DNA of 64,000 nucleotides from Paenibacillus_V sp046244365 (GCF_046244365.1 NZ_CP176395.1:7626001-7690000); one strand, 5' to 3'. Counted from the stretch's first letter, positions 8,225 to 17,092 are shown. Numbers and translations: made by a program. The notes: generated by a model from the sequence alone, not told the origin.

Positions 8225-9910
8225 TTATTTGTTTTTGGCGTACCAATCGTTCACTTCTTTGGTGATTTCATCGCCGCCGTTCTTCTTCCAGTCTTCGACG
8301 AATTTATCGAACTGGTCGATCGACGCCGTGCCGAGAATGATTTTGGTAAAGAGCTCGTTCTTCATCTTGTCGAGCGCCGGCCCCTTCTCGACCTGCGCCG
8401 GAAGCGGCGAGGTGATGAATTCGTTGGCGATGTACTGGTTGTTTTGACGGTACGTATCGGTGACGCCCATCGAGCCGTCCTTGCCGAAGATCGAGTTCCA
8501 GCCCCACGAGCTGTTGTCGCCGGCCAGGAATTTCGTAATGTTGTTGTATACGCCCTTGTCGTCGCCGGTCAGCTGGGACGTATCCTTCGTCTCGAGCGCT
8601 TTGGTCACCTTGATCTTCTGGTCGGCGTTCTTGAACGCTTTGTAGACAGCGATGGCGTTCATCTGCCAAATTTCCACATTGCCGTCGTTGACGTATTTTT
8701 TGTAGATGTCGTCGTCTTTGTTGTCATAGAACGTTTTGATCCAGAAATCGATCATTTTGAACAGCGCCTCGGGCTGCTTGACGCCCTTCTTTACGACCCA
8801 GTAGCCGACGACGCCGAGATCCGTCTGATTTTTGGCTTGCTGGCCGTTCGCCGACACGATCGGGAACGCCTTCCATTCCATCGTCGGATCCTTGTCTTTG
8901 CCGGATTGCAGCGGGTACAAGCCGCTGTACGGCGAGTTGTACATCATGCCGATTTTACCCGCGACGATCGATTCCGCCACTTTGGCGAACGCCTTCGTTC
9001 CGAATTCGGGGTCGATCTGCCCCTGCTTCGCCATCTCCTGGAGCTTCTGCAGCGCCGTCTTCATCGCCGGCTGGATCGTGCTGTACACGAGCTTCCCGGA
9101 GGCGTCCTTCAGCCAGATGTCCCGGTACGCGCCAAATCCGTTCACGAAGCCCGTCAATATGGTAAAATCTTTGTCCAGCGCAAGTCCGAACGTATCGTTC
9201 TTGCTGTTGCCGTCCGGATCCTGCGCGGTGAAAGCCGCGCTGATTTTCAGCACGTCGTCCATCGTTTTGGGCTCGGGCAGGTTCAGCTTCTTCAGCCAAT
9301 CCGTCCGCACCCAGATCATCTGTGAGCCTTCCTTCGGCACCCCGGTCCACGGTATCGCCATCAGCTTGCCGTTCACGGTTGCGGATTTCAACGGCTGGTC
9401 GCCGCCTTCGGTCAGCACCTTCTTCACGCTGTCCGGCGCTTTCGCGTAAGCGTCCGTCATGTCCGCGAGCAGGCCCGCTTCAACCAGCTGCTTGAACTGA
9501 ACCCCGCTTGCCATGAAGAAATCCGGAATGTCGCCGGAAGCGATCATCAGGTTCGTTTTTTGCTCCCATTGGGTCGGATCGACGGTCCAATTGTATTTCA
9601 CTTTAATGCCGTATTCGCTCTCGTAGGCGCGTGTCCACGGATTGTTGTCCACCGAGTCGCCTGCCGCGTATTTGACCGTAGGCAGCACCTTGCCGACTGT
9701 GGTGAGCGTAATCGGCGGGTTATACTTATTCGCGTTTGCCGGAGCAGCCGAAGCGGAAGCCGCAGGGCTTGCGCTCGCTTTCGGATCCGCCGAGGCGGAA
9801 GCGGAAGGGCTCGCGCTCGTTTTCGGCTCCTCCGCCGTTTTCGAACAAGCCGACAGCACCGGCAGCAGCACCAGCACGAAGGCGATCATGATCATCCATC
9901 CACGTTTCAT
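8225..9910 (-). CDS. Extracellular sugar-binding lipoprotein (LplA-like)
   Basis: 561 residues. A lipoprotein signal peptide ends at lipobox VLSAC with Cys22, followed by a Ser/Ala/Pro-rich linker (about residues 28-60) that spaces the domain from the membrane. The body is a family-1 solute-binding protein (MTDAYAKAPDSV, IPWTGVPKEG, IWVRTDWLKKLNLPEPKT, DPDGNSKNDTFGL), a common Paenibacillus LplA form. Strong ribosome site GAGGAGG before the ATG. First gene of the importer (binding protein, permease, permease). Ligand is presumably a complex oligosaccharide given the flanking glycosidases. Confidence 0.9.
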   Translation of the reverse strand: MKRGWMIMIAFVLVLLPVLSACSKTAEEPKTSASPSASASADPKASASPAASASAAPANANKYNPPITLTTVGKVLPTVKYAAGDSVDNNPWTRAYESEYGIKVKYNWTVDPTQWEQKTNLMIASGDIPDFFMASGVQFKQLVEAGLLADMTDAYAKAPDSVKKVLTEGGDQPLKSATVNGKLMAIPWTGVPKEGSQMIWVRTDWLKKLNLPEPKTMDDVLKISAAFTAQDPDGNSKNDTFGLALDKDFTILTGFVNGFGAYRDIWLKDASGKLVYSTIQPAMKTALQKLQEMAKQGQIDPEFGTKAFAKVAESIVAGKIGMMYNSPYSGLYPLQSGKDKDPTMEWKAFPIVSANGQQAKNQTDLGVVGYWVVKKGVKQPEALFKMIDFWIKTFYDNKDDDIYKKYVNDGNVEIWQMNAIAVYKAFKNADQKIKVTKALETKDTSQLTGDDKGVYNNITKFLAGDNSSWGWNSIFGKDGSMGVTDTYRQNNQYIANEFITSPLPAQVEKGPALDKMKNELFTKIILGTASIDQFDKFVEDWKKNGGDEITKEVNDWYAKNK

Positions 9911-10438
9911 TTATACAACTCCTCCTCTTTCCTGGCTTACGATCAAGCGTTTATACGGGTGAACCGGATAAGGAAATGGGGGTTGACTTCGCGTTCGTTT
10001 TATTTCAAAATATTACCAAGAGCATAGCGGTCGTTCGTTACGTGCTCGCCGGATTCCCGTCATACCGGTTTCGAAATGCGATCCCCCTGAGAAGTTGCCG
10101 CTTCGCAGGATACGGGTGCCGCGTCGGAATCGGGCGGGAATCTTTTTTCTAGAAGCAGTTCAAAAAGTCACCTTCAGCAGATCATCCCTTCCTTCGCCCC
10201 TTTATTCCCCCTTTGCCTCATGATGGTTATAGAAGTTGTTCAAAAAGCCGCCTTATGATCACGAATATGATCGAGAAGCGAAATTTTCTCGGCGCTGATA
10301 AGCCGGCTTTTGAACACGATCTTATAGTTAAATCCCCCGCGCTTGGTGGAGCGAGGCTCCCGCCGTCCCCCTAACGGCTAAGGCGCGTCTCCCATGACGC
10401 CGTTGCTCCGCGCACTTCCCAAGGCTGCCGGGATTCCC
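9911..10438. other. Intergenic region with palindromic repeat element
   Basis: About 530 bp without genes, upstream of the binding-protein gene. It contains the leader of that gene, two copies of a GTTCAAAAAG terminus (10158 and 10238) and the palindromic element at 10238-10315. A promoter for 9910 is expected in 9950-10080 but no clear -35/-10 pair was seen. Confidence 0.5.
10238..10315. repeat. 78-bp palindromic intergenic element
   Basis: Ends GTTCAAAAAGCCGCCTTAT and ATAAGCCGGCTTTTGAAC are inverted copies (one indel, one mismatch). The inside also folds (CGAGAAGCGAAATTTTCTCG). The outer sequence GTTGTT(C/T)AAAAAGCC is shared with the end of the MITE at 51523-51797, so this may be a shortened relative. 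A third matching end lies at about 10156 (GCAGTTCAAAAAGTCACC). Confidence 0.6.
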
Positions 10439-12679
10439 CTATCGCTGGCGCTCCCTTTCTTCCTCCATAATCGCGATTTTCGCATCGATCATGCGCAGGC
10501 TTGACGGGTATTTGCCGTCCACCCGCAAGGAGAGGTCAAGCCACGGCGATTGCTCGAACAGCCGCCGCGCCGCTCTGGCGTTGCCGATCTCGGATTCGGC
10601 GACCTGCAGCATGCCTGCCGTATCTCCGGTCTCTTTATGGGATAGAAAGGTAAAGGCGTTTACGGTCGACAGAAAAGTGCGGTAAATAAGCTCGCACAGC
10701 TGCTGCTCCTCCGCTAGCGCGGCGCGAACGTTCGGATCGGCGGGCTCCGGGATGCCGGCTAAAATGTAAACGGCTTCCTTCGAAGCGGACAGCGCCTGCC
10801 GGAACTCGTTCATGAACACCGTGAAATACGCTTCTTCATCGTCGGCCTTCAGGACGCCGCGAATGCGGCTATACGGAATCTCCTCCATGACAAGCGAATG
10901 CCGGACTTCGACGACCGTCTTGGAGAACGTCTCCTCATTCTCCTGCAAATAGTAGAGCAGCGCTTGAAATTCCTCTCGCTTCTCCGCTTCGCCGCCAAAG
11001 AAGAGCGGATGTGCCGGCCCGATAAACTCCGGCCCCGTAAAATACGTCGGAATGTAAGGAAACCGCGAAGCCGCTTCGCTGAATCGCTCCCATACCCGAA
11101 CCATTTGCGGGCCGATATCGCCGAAGTCGCGCGTTGCAATAGCGGCGATCACCTCCTCGGTCGGCTTATCCGGCCGCCAGGCGGACCACCAGCCGAGCTC
11201 CTCCGCCCGCGAGCCCCACATGCCGTAAAACATCCACGACTGCAGCACCCCGGACGGCTTCATCGAGGCGACGTTCCGCCATTTGTCCGCCAGCCTGCCG
11301 AGGCTCGGAAAGTAAGGATATTGAATGCACTCGAGGCCGAGCGCGGTTTCCGTCTTGACGAACAGCTCCATCCCCCGCCGGTTCAGAATCTCCGCCTGCT
11401 TCAAGAGATTGTCGGCAGGTCCGGTGTAATCGATGCTGTAATCCCAAATGAGCTTGCGGTAGCCTTCCTTCTGCGCCCATTGATCCTTGTCGATCGTATT
11501 CAGCAGCGCGACCCGCTCATCCATCTCCTCCAGCAGTCCAAGCTGCGCCGGATCGCCCGACCAGATGAAGGCGCTGTACGGCCACGCCATGACCGGCGCA
11601 TGCGGATGATGCCGTTTGACCGCTTCCGCAGTCGCCTTCAGCAGCCCGTTGACCGCTTGCTCCGCCGTGTAGGCTGCGCACCGCGGGCAGTTCGTCCTCT
11701 GTCCGTCGGGCAGTCCCCTTCTGTCCGGGCGCATGAAACAGTGGTAATACGACTCGCCTCCGATGATCAGACCGAGACCGCCCAGCTGCGGCACTTCCTT
11801 GAACAAGTTCGCCATCACCTCGCCATGGAACGCAAGGGTCTCGTCATGCGACGAGCACAGATTATGAATCGGCTTGGCGTCCTTCTTGAGCCCCGGATGA
11901 ATCCTCGCGCCTCTTGCTTCCGGCACGCGGAGGAACAGCGGATGATCGTGAGCCAGCTTCGGACTGACGGGCACGTAGTACAGCTGGACGCCGTATTTCA
12001 TCGCCCGCTCCGCGGCATCCCGCAGAACGGCGATATTTTGCTCGTATTCCGGACAGTTCAGCTCCGGGTACGTCTCGCTTTTCACGTAGAGCAGCCAGTC
12101 GCCGTAAATCGTCATGCCGTTCACCCCGTAATGGGCGAGCAAACGGAACGCATCGTCCCCCAAATAGTCCGGCGTCAGGTCCGGCACCAAATAATTCGAG
12201 CCGAACGGCGCTTGGCTGATTTGCATTCTCCAGGCAGGCTGCCTGAGCAGCTCTCCCTCGAGCAGCACCGGCTCGCCGCGTACGGCCAGCTCCCGCTCGG
12301 TGTAGACGACGCCTGCCCAGATGCCGCGCATATCGGACGCATCGATTCGGACGCTTGTCGCTTCTACCGTCCGGCGGAAGCCGCCTGCCGGGATGCTTCC
12401 GTCGATGCGGAGAATCACCTGCCCGTCAGCCGGTTCGTCCGCAGCGATTCCGCCTTGCGCCAAATAGTCGCGCAGGTCGTCGGCCGCCTCTTCCAGCCCC
12501 GGGTAACCGCTTTCAAATGTGACGCTCCAGCTGCCGGCCAGCTCCAGCTCGCCCGGGGCCAACCCCGCCGCCCGGTTCAACTTGCGGATGAAGCGGTGCG
12601 GATTTCTTCTGCTTCGATGAAGCTCGCTGTTGTTCGTTTGTATCAGGCGCTCCCGAATCAAGAGCGAATTATGCATCAT
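10439..12679 (-). CDS. Glycoside-hydrolase-like protein, family not assigned (GH20/GH67-like layout)
   Basis: About 746 residues, no signal peptide. The first 150 residues look like the alpha/beta domain that precedes the barrel in hexosaminidases and alpha-glucuronidases (VILRIDGSIP, GIWAGVVYTERELA). The rest resembles a TIM barrel: LAHYGVNGMTIYGDWLL, YYVPVSPKL, LGLIIGGESYYHCFM, VMAWPYSAFIWSG, LIWDYSIDYTG, followed by a helical C-terminus. A Cys pair (NCPRCAAY) may bind metal. ATG at 12679 is preferred; GTG 12688 lies too near GGGAGA. Sits between the GntR regulator and the importer, so it probably acts on the imported glycan in the cytoplasm. Catalytic residues were not identified. Confidence 0.6.
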   Translation of the reverse strand: MMHNSLLIRERLIQTNNSELHRSRRNPHRFIRKLNRAAGLAPGELELAGSWSVTFESGYPGLEEAADDLRDYLAQGGIAADEPADGQVILRIDGSIPAGGFRRTVEATSVRIDASDMRGIWAGVVYTERELAVRGEPVLLEGELLRQPAWRMQISQAPFGSNYLVPDLTPDYLGDDAFRLLAHYGVNGMTIYGDWLLYVKSETYPELNCPEYEQNIAVLRDAAERAMKYGVQLYYVPVSPKLAHDHPLFLRVPEARGARIHPGLKKDAKPIHNLCSSHDETLAFHGEVMANLFKEVPQLGGLGLIIGGESYYHCFMRPDRRGLPDGQRTNCPRCAAYTAEQAVNGLLKATAEAVKRHHPHAPVMAWPYSAFIWSGDPAQLGLLEEMDERVALLNTIDKDQWAQKEGYRKLIWDYSIDYTGPADNLLKQAEILNRRGMELFVKTETALGLECIQYPYFPSLGRLADKWRNVASMKPSGVLQSWMFYGMWGSRAEELGWWSAWRPDKPTEEVIAAIATRDFGDIGPQMVRVWERFSEAASRFPYIPTYFTGPEFIGPAHPLFFGGEAEKREEFQALLYYLQENEETFSKTVVEVRHSLVMEEIPYSRIRGVLKADDEEAYFTVFMNEFRQALSASKEAVYILAGIPEPADPNVRAALAEEQQLCELIYRTFLSTVNAFTFLSHKETGDTAGMLQVAESEIGNARAARRLFEQSPWLDLSLRVDGKYPSSLRMIDAKIAIMEEERERQR

Positions 12680-12712
12680 TCGGCTCACTCTCCCATTTCC
12701 CGCAGCATTTCC

Positions 12713-13417
12713 TTACAGCCACGTCGCTTCCTTAAACGCAATGCTGTCTACCGCCTTCAGCTCGGCAAACTCCCGGTACGAGCGGTGAATATGTCGGCGC
12801 ATCACCAGCTCGGCTTCGTCCGGATCGCGTTTGACGAGCGCTTCGATCAGCTCCCCATGCTGCTCGACCTCCTTGGCTTTCGTCGATTTTTTGCCCAAAA
12901 TCCGGTTGACCAGCACGATCTGAAACGAAATCGATTTGTACATGGCATTCAGCCGTTCATGCTCCGACAAGCGGATGATCGTTTGATGAATATAGAGCGA
13001 CTCCTGAAGGAGCGACGGAATCGAATCGTCATGCAGCTTGGCTTTCATCTCTTCATGAAACGTCTGAAGATGCTCGATGTCTTCTTCCGTAGCGTTCGAC
13101 GTCGCCAGTCTGATCGCAAACCCTTCCAGCACGGCGCGAAGCGAATAAATTTCGAACACGTCCTTCATATGAAAGTCGCGTACCATCGGCCCCTTGTTCG
13201 TGACGATCGTAATGATGCCCTCGCCAGACAGCTGGCGAATCGCTTCGCGGACCGGCGTCTGGCTGATGCCGAGCTCCTTGGCGAGCTTCGTCTCCACGAT
13301 GCGGTTGCCGGGGTTCAGCTCGCCGCTCAAAATTTGCTGCTTGATCAAATCCACGATGTCTTCGCTAATGTTTTTGTTCCCGATGATCGTCTGCTTCGTT
13401 ACCGTCTCCTTCGTCAT
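12713..13417 (-). CDS. GntR-family transcriptional regulator, FCD subfamily
   Basis: 234 residues from ATG 13417 (GGGGAA upstream); the open frame to 13543 lacks a good start. The N-terminal winged helix is typical: LKPG-like SGELNPGNRIVETKLA, then LGISQTPVREAIRQL. The C-terminal helical FCD domain carries likely metal ligands in LYIHQTIIRL and the late RRHIHRSY. FCD regulators sense sugar acids or other organic acids and usually repress the neighbouring catabolic operon. It is first in the leftward cluster and has an inverted repeat over its own promoter (13483-13502). Confidence 0.88.
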   Translation of the reverse strand: MTKETVTKQTIIGNKNISEDIVDLIKQQILSGELNPGNRIVETKLAKELGISQTPVREAIRQLSGEGIITIVTNKGPMVRDFHMKDVFEIYSLRAVLEGFAIRLATSNATEEDIEHLQTFHEEMKAKLHDDSIPSLLQESLYIHQTIIRLSEHERLNAMYKSISFQIVLVNRILGKKSTKAKEVEQHGELIEALVKRDPDEAELVMRRHIHRSYREFAELKAVDSIAFKEATWL

Positions 13418-13482
13418 GCAGGTTCCCCATTCCATCGATTGGTGATTGGCGTGCCCATGCTTCATCCTATGCACTATATATA

Positions 13483-13502
13483 ATCCATATTCCACAATGG
13501 AT
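13483..13502 (-). promoter_or_regulatory. Candidate operator of the GntR regulator
   Basis: Inverted repeat ATCCAT-N8-ATGGAT with partly symmetric AT flanks, about 65 bp before the regulator start and touching a TATATA -10-like sequence (about 13477-13482). Position fits autoregulation; binding is inferred. Confidence 0.4.
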
Positions 13503-13535
13503 AATCTTTGGTTTGCCGGTCCATACGCCAAAACA

Positions 13536-13573
13536 TATGACATTTGTCATACCCGCGACTTGACGTTTATGAC
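13536..13573 (+). promoter_or_regulatory. Candidate DesR operators before the desaturase gene
   Basis: A perfect palindrome TATGACA-TT-TGTCATA (13536-13551) and a second TATGAC half-site at 13568-13573, exactly 32 bp (three helical turns) downstream in the same orientation. They lie just upstream of the promoter at 13574-13602. In B. subtilis, phosphorylated DesR binds two adjacent sites next to the -35 of des, so the layout fits. Confidence 0.55.
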
Positions 13574-13602
13574 TTATCCCAAGCCCCTCTCTTCTTTACA
13601 AT
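13574..13602 (+). promoter_or_regulatory. Promoter of the desaturase gene
   Basis: -10 TACAAT (13597-13602) with a 17-bp spacer to TTATCC (13574-13579), a poor -35. A weak -35 next to an activator site is what an activator-dependent promoter such as des would show. Confidence 0.5.
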
Positions 13603-13656
13603 GAAGACACACAGTGATGCGTTTGCCGAGCGTCAACTCGAGGAGGAGTACATGAC

Positions 13657-14718
13657 ATGACGGATTCCAATCTGGCCAAACTAAAAAAAGCCGTCGCACC
13701 CTATGAAAAAACCGAAACAAAGGCGAGCATCAGACAGATCATCAATACGATAGGTCCTTTGTTGCTTCTATGGTATGCGGCATATTTGAGCCTTTCCGTG
13801 TCATACTGGCTTACTCTTCCGATTGCGATCGCCGCTTCGGGCTTTATGATCCGAACGTTTATCCTGTTCCATGACTGCTGCCATCAATCGTTCTTCAAGA
13901 GCCGGATGGCCAATCATATTCTAGGCACGATTACTGGCGTTCTTACGCTTGTTCCCTATATGCAGTGGAAACACAGCCATTCCATCCATCATGCGACGAG
14001 CAGTAATCTCGACAAAAGGGGCACCGGAGACATGTGGCTCCTTACCATTGAGGAGTATGCCGCTTCTCCCCTGTGGCGCCGAATCGCTTACCGGATTTAC
14101 CGCAATCCGCTTGTCATGTTCGGAATCGGCCCGATCGCCGTCTTTCTGATCGAATACCGGTTTAACCGCAAAGGCGCACGGCGGAATGAACGGATCAACA
14201 CGTATATAACCAACTTGGCGATCGTCGCCCTGTATACGCTGTTATGCTGGGCGATCGGATGGCAAGCTTTCCTCCTGATCCAAGCGCCGATCTTCCTTAT
14301 TTCCGGCTCGGCGGGAATCTGGCTGTTCTATGTGCAGCATCAATTCGAAGACTCCTACTTCGAGAACGAAGAGGATTGGACTTACGTGCAGGCTGCCGTA
14401 GAAGGCAGCTCGTATTACCAGCTTCCGAAGCCGATCCAATGGATCACGGGCAATATCGGGTTCCATCACGTTCACCATTTGAGCCCGAAGGTTCCCAATT
14501 ATCATTTGGCTAAGGCGCATGATTCGACGCCGCCTCTGCAAAAAGCAACGACCATTACACTCGGCACCAGCCTGAAGGCCCTTCGTTACCGGTTGTGGGA
14601 CGAACATGGCAAGCGGTTCGTAAGCTTTAGAGACGTGAAGCTCCTCAAGAAGAACGCCAAAGCGGAAACCGTAAAGACTCCCGCCGTTAGCGGCAGGCCC
14701 GGCTTCCAAGGCGAGTAA
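13657..14718 (+). CDS. des: Membrane fatty-acid desaturase (Des)
   Basis: 353 residues. The three histidine boxes of membrane di-iron desaturases are intact: HDCCH (72-76), HSIHH (108-112) and HVHH near 273. Hydrophobic spans flank them. The enzyme inserts a cis double bond into phospholipid acyl chains, keeping membranes fluid in the cold. ATG 13657 follows AGGAGG by ten bases; an ATG at 13652 lies nearer but reads ATG-ACA-TGA, a two-residue minicistron overlapping the real start. A small hairpin surrounds the stop codon (14710-14726). The desK/desR genes follow, as in Bacillus. Confidence 0.93.
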   Translation: MTDSNLAKLKKAVAPYEKTETKASIRQIINTIGPLLLLWYAAYLSLSVSYWLTLPIAIAASGFMIRTFILFHDCCHQSFFKSRMANHILGTITGVLTLVPYMQWKHSHSIHHATSSNLDKRGTGDMWLLTIEEYAASPLWRRIAYRIYRNPLVMFGIGPIAVFLIEYRFNRKGARRNERINTYITNLAIVALYTLLCWAIGWQAFLLIQAPIFLISGSAGIWLFYVQHQFEDSYFENEEDWTYVQAAVEGSSYYQLPKPIQWITGNIGFHHVHHLSPKVPNYHLAKAHDSTPPLQKATTITLGTSLKALRYRLWDEHGKRFVSFRDVKLLKKNAKAETVKTPAVSGRPGFQGE

Positions 14719-14726
14719 CACTCGCC
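14710..14726 (+). terminator. Small hairpin over the desaturase stop codon
   Basis: GGCGAGT-AAC-ACTCGCC, seven perfect pairs, with the TAA stop inside. No T-run follows. May slow decay or partly separate des from desKR; weak evidence. Confidence 0.3.
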
Positions 14727-14809
14727 CCGCCGTTTATGCTACTATAACGGTATCCGTCAAGTTTTATCGGAATTCGATCAGCAGGTGGAGGAAAGGGGGC
14801 GGACGGACC

Positions 14810-15949
14810 TTGCAGAACTGGAATCAGCTGTCCCGCAAAAATACCGGACTTAGCCCTTTTGTATGGATCGTCTTTTACATCCTCCCTTTCTACTTCATCT
14901 TTCATAATTCTTCCCCTTACCAAGTGGCCTCCGGCGTCGCGATGGTTATCGGGTTCTTTGCTTGCTACGTGCTGTCCTTTGTATCCAAAGGATGGCTTGT
15001 CTATTTCTGGACGAGCGTTCAGATCGCGATATCGATCGCCATGAACTTTCTGTTCGGCTACGTTTATTTTTCTCTATTCTTGGCTTTTTTTATCGGCAAT
15101 CTCAAAAATCGGATCGCTTTCTTTACGCTATACTCCATCCATCTCATCAGTATCTTCGTCGCCATCAATTACGGCTTAGTCACGCTGAACAAAACGATTA
15201 TTTCCCAACTGCCGTTCGTCTTTCTCAGCCTGGTCGCGGTCATTCTTCTGCCGGTCCGGACGTATAACAAGAATAAAGAAGATAAGCTGCAGGAGCAGCT
15301 GGAGGATGCGAACAAACGGATTTCGGAGCTCGTCAAGCTGGAAGAACGGCAGCGCATCGCCCGCGATTTGCACGATACGCTCGGTCAGAAGCTCTCCTTA
15401 ATCGGCCTGAAAAGCGATCTGGTGGGTAAATTAATGAACAAGAATCCGAAGCAAGCCCAAGCCGAAATCGACGATATCCGCCAAACGGCCAGAACCGCAT
15501 TGAAGGAAGTCCGGGAAATGGTTACGCAGATGCGCGGTACGAAGCTCGAAGACGAAATCTTTCGCGTCCAGCAAATTTTGAAGGTTGCCGAGATCGACTT
15601 TCATCTGGAGGGCGACCCGAAGCTGACGAACACTTCCCTGATCGCCGAAAATGTAGTGGGCATGTGCGTGAAAGAAGCGGTAACCAATATCGTCAAGCAC
15701 AGCTGCGCCAGCTCCTGCTCGATCGCCATCGAACCGTCGCCGACCGAGCTCGCCGTGAAAGTGTGGGATAACGGGATCGGCATGGAGAACGCCTCGGGGC
15801 GCTACAGAGGAAACGGGCTAAGAGGCATGACCGAGCGGCTCGAATTCGTGAACGGCAGTCTCGGCATCCTTTCGGAGAAGGGAACGACGATTGTAATTAA
15901 GGTGCCGAATGTCTTTAGGCAGCGGGAAAAGGAGGAGACGGACGTATGA
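14810..15949 (+). CDS. desK: Membrane thermosensor histidine kinase DesK
   Basis: 379 residues. Roughly the first 150 residues form four or five membrane spans that sense bilayer thickness and order; a charged coiled linker (KNKEDKLQEQLEDANKR) leads to the DHp helix with RDLHDTLGQ, whose His falls at residue 188, the same number as the phospho-His of B. subtilis DesK. The ATP-binding domain has VKEAVTNIVKHS and DNGIG. TTG start at 14810 behind a GGAGGAAAGGGGG tract. The stop overlaps the desR ATG by four bases, so the two are translationally coupled. Confidence 0.93.
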   Translation: MQNWNQLSRKNTGLSPFVWIVFYILPFYFIFHNSSPYQVASGVAMVIGFFACYVLSFVSKGWLVYFWTSVQIAISIAMNFLFGYVYFSLFLAFFIGNLKNRIAFFTLYSIHLISIFVAINYGLVTLNKTIISQLPFVFLSLVAVILLPVRTYNKNKEDKLQEQLEDANKRISELVKLEERQRIARDLHDTLGQKLSLIGLKSDLVGKLMNKNPKQAQAEIDDIRQTARTALKEVREMVTQMRGTKLEDEIFRVQQILKVAEIDFHLEGDPKLTNTSLIAENVVGMCVKEAVTNIVKHSCASSCSIAIEPSPTELAVKVWDNGIGMENASGRYRGNGLRGMTERLEFVNGSLGILSEKGTTIVIKVPNVFRQREKEETDV

Positions 15950-16545
15950 TTCGCATTGTCATTGCCGAGGATCAGAAAATGCTTCTTGGCGCTCTTGCCG
16001 CTCTGCTCGACCTCGAAGAGGATATTTCGGTCGTAGGAAAAGCGGATAACGGCGAGGATGTCATCAAGCTGGTCCACCTGCATAAACCGGATATTTGCGT
16101 GATGGACATCGAAATGCCGGGCAAAAGCGGCCTCGAAGCCGCCGAGGAATTGAAGGGCAGCGGATGCAAGGTCATCATCCTTACCACCTTCGCCCGCTCC
16201 GGCTATTTCGGACGCGCGGTCAAGGCCGGCGTCTACGGGTATATGCTGAAGGACAGCCCGAGCGAGGAGCTCGCGAACACCATTCGAAGCGTGATGGCGG
16301 GCAGACGCATCTATGCGTCGGAGCTGGTGGACGAGGCTTACGGCCAAGAGAACCCGTTAACGGATCGCGAGAACGAAGTGCTGACGCTGATGGCCGACGG
16401 CAAAAATACGAAGGATATCGCCAGCCAGCTTTTTTTGACGACAGGGACGGTCCGCAATTACATCTCCGTCATTCTCGACAAGCTTGACGTCAGCAACCGG
16501 ATCGAGGCTGTCAAGCATTTTAAAGAGAAGGGCTGGTTCAAATAG
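15946..16545 (+). CDS. desR: Response regulator DesR (NarL/LuxR type)
   Basis: 199 residues. Receiver domain with acidic pocket AEDQ, phospho-acceptor Asp54 (VMDIEMPG) and the switch Thr/Lys (LTTF, MLKDSPSEE). C-terminal LuxR-type HTH: LTDRENEVLTLMADG and TVRNYISVILDKLDV. Asp54 matches the phosphorylated residue of B. subtilis DesR. Phosphorylated DesR should activate the desaturase promoter at 13536-13602. ATGA overlap with desK. Confidence 0.93.
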   Translation: MIRIVIAEDQKMLLGALAALLDLEEDISVVGKADNGEDVIKLVHLHKPDICVMDIEMPGKSGLEAAEELKGSGCKVIILTTFARSGYFGRAVKAGVYGYMLKDSPSEELANTIRSVMAGRRIYASELVDEAYGQENPLTDRENEVLTLMADGKNTKDIASQLFLTTGTVRNYISVILDKLDVSNRIEAVKHFKEKGWFK

Positions 16546-16688
16546 GGCAGCTGGTGCGGTTAGAGGACTTTTGCCTGCGCCCCTCGCGTTCTACACCGCG
16601 CAGCTCCCAGCGCGCGGTGAGGCGATACGGGCGTCAACCATTCGCCGTCCGCCGGCAGAAGCTTGGTCATCGAAGTGAGTATACTAGA

Positions 16689-16738
16689 ACAAATAAGCCT
16701 CTGAACCGCTGTGCGAAGCGGATCGGAGGCTTATTTGT
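16689..16738. repeat. Long perfect inverted repeat after desR
   Basis: Arms ACAAATAAGCCTC (16689-16701) and GAGGCTTATTTGT (16726-16738), 13 perfect pairs, with an inner CCGC/GCGG pairing. No T-run follows, so it may be a hairpin repeat or an mRNA end-stabiliser rather than a simple terminator. A related hairpin is at 24439-24477. Confidence 0.5.
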
Positions 16739-16753
16739 GCGAATGCGGAGAAC

Positions 16754-16778
16754 GCGGGCTAATTGCCCCGCATTTTTT
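16754..16778 (+). terminator. Rho-independent terminator for des-desK-desR
   Basis: Stem GCGGG (16754-16758) with CCCGC (16767-16771), then A and six T. First clear terminator downstream of desR on the plus strand. Confidence 0.65.
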
Positions 16779-17092
16779 GATCGGCAGGCTAGAAGGAATA
16801 GCGGATTCTCGAGGCGTTAAATACTCGATCTAGGAAGCTTCTGAGCGCTTAGCGGACTATGAGGGCCTTATTCCGGACAATTCGTTCCGCCGTAGTTCCA
16901 AACCATCGGAATAGCGCCTTGCAAATCCGTTAAGCTCCATTCGTTCGGGAACCGCTTCATCATAACGCCTCGGAAATCCGCTATTTCTCCGTAAATAACG
17001 ATTTCCGTTATCACGCTCGCCGCTCTGCCGCGAAACGGTTACGAACGATTGAGTGGCTGAACGTTGGATAACGGCTGTATGCAAGACAACTA
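16779..17092. repeat. Intergenic repeat-rich region
   Basis: About 310 bp without a gene. It contains several degenerate copies of a motif around (G)GAA(T)AGCGGATT / AAATCCGCTATTTC, in both orientations. Short open frames across it translate these motifs (RRNSGF, LRRNELSG) and are not credible proteins. Confidence 0.4.

Noticed and set aside
10898..13483. 861-codon plus-strand frame
   Set aside because: It spans the reverse strand of the glycosidase and GntR genes, both clearly coding; long open frames are common opposite GC-rich genes.
16857..17084. 75-codon frame after the desR terminator
   Set aside because: It translates intergenic repeat motifs (RRNSGF and similar) and has no ribosome site.
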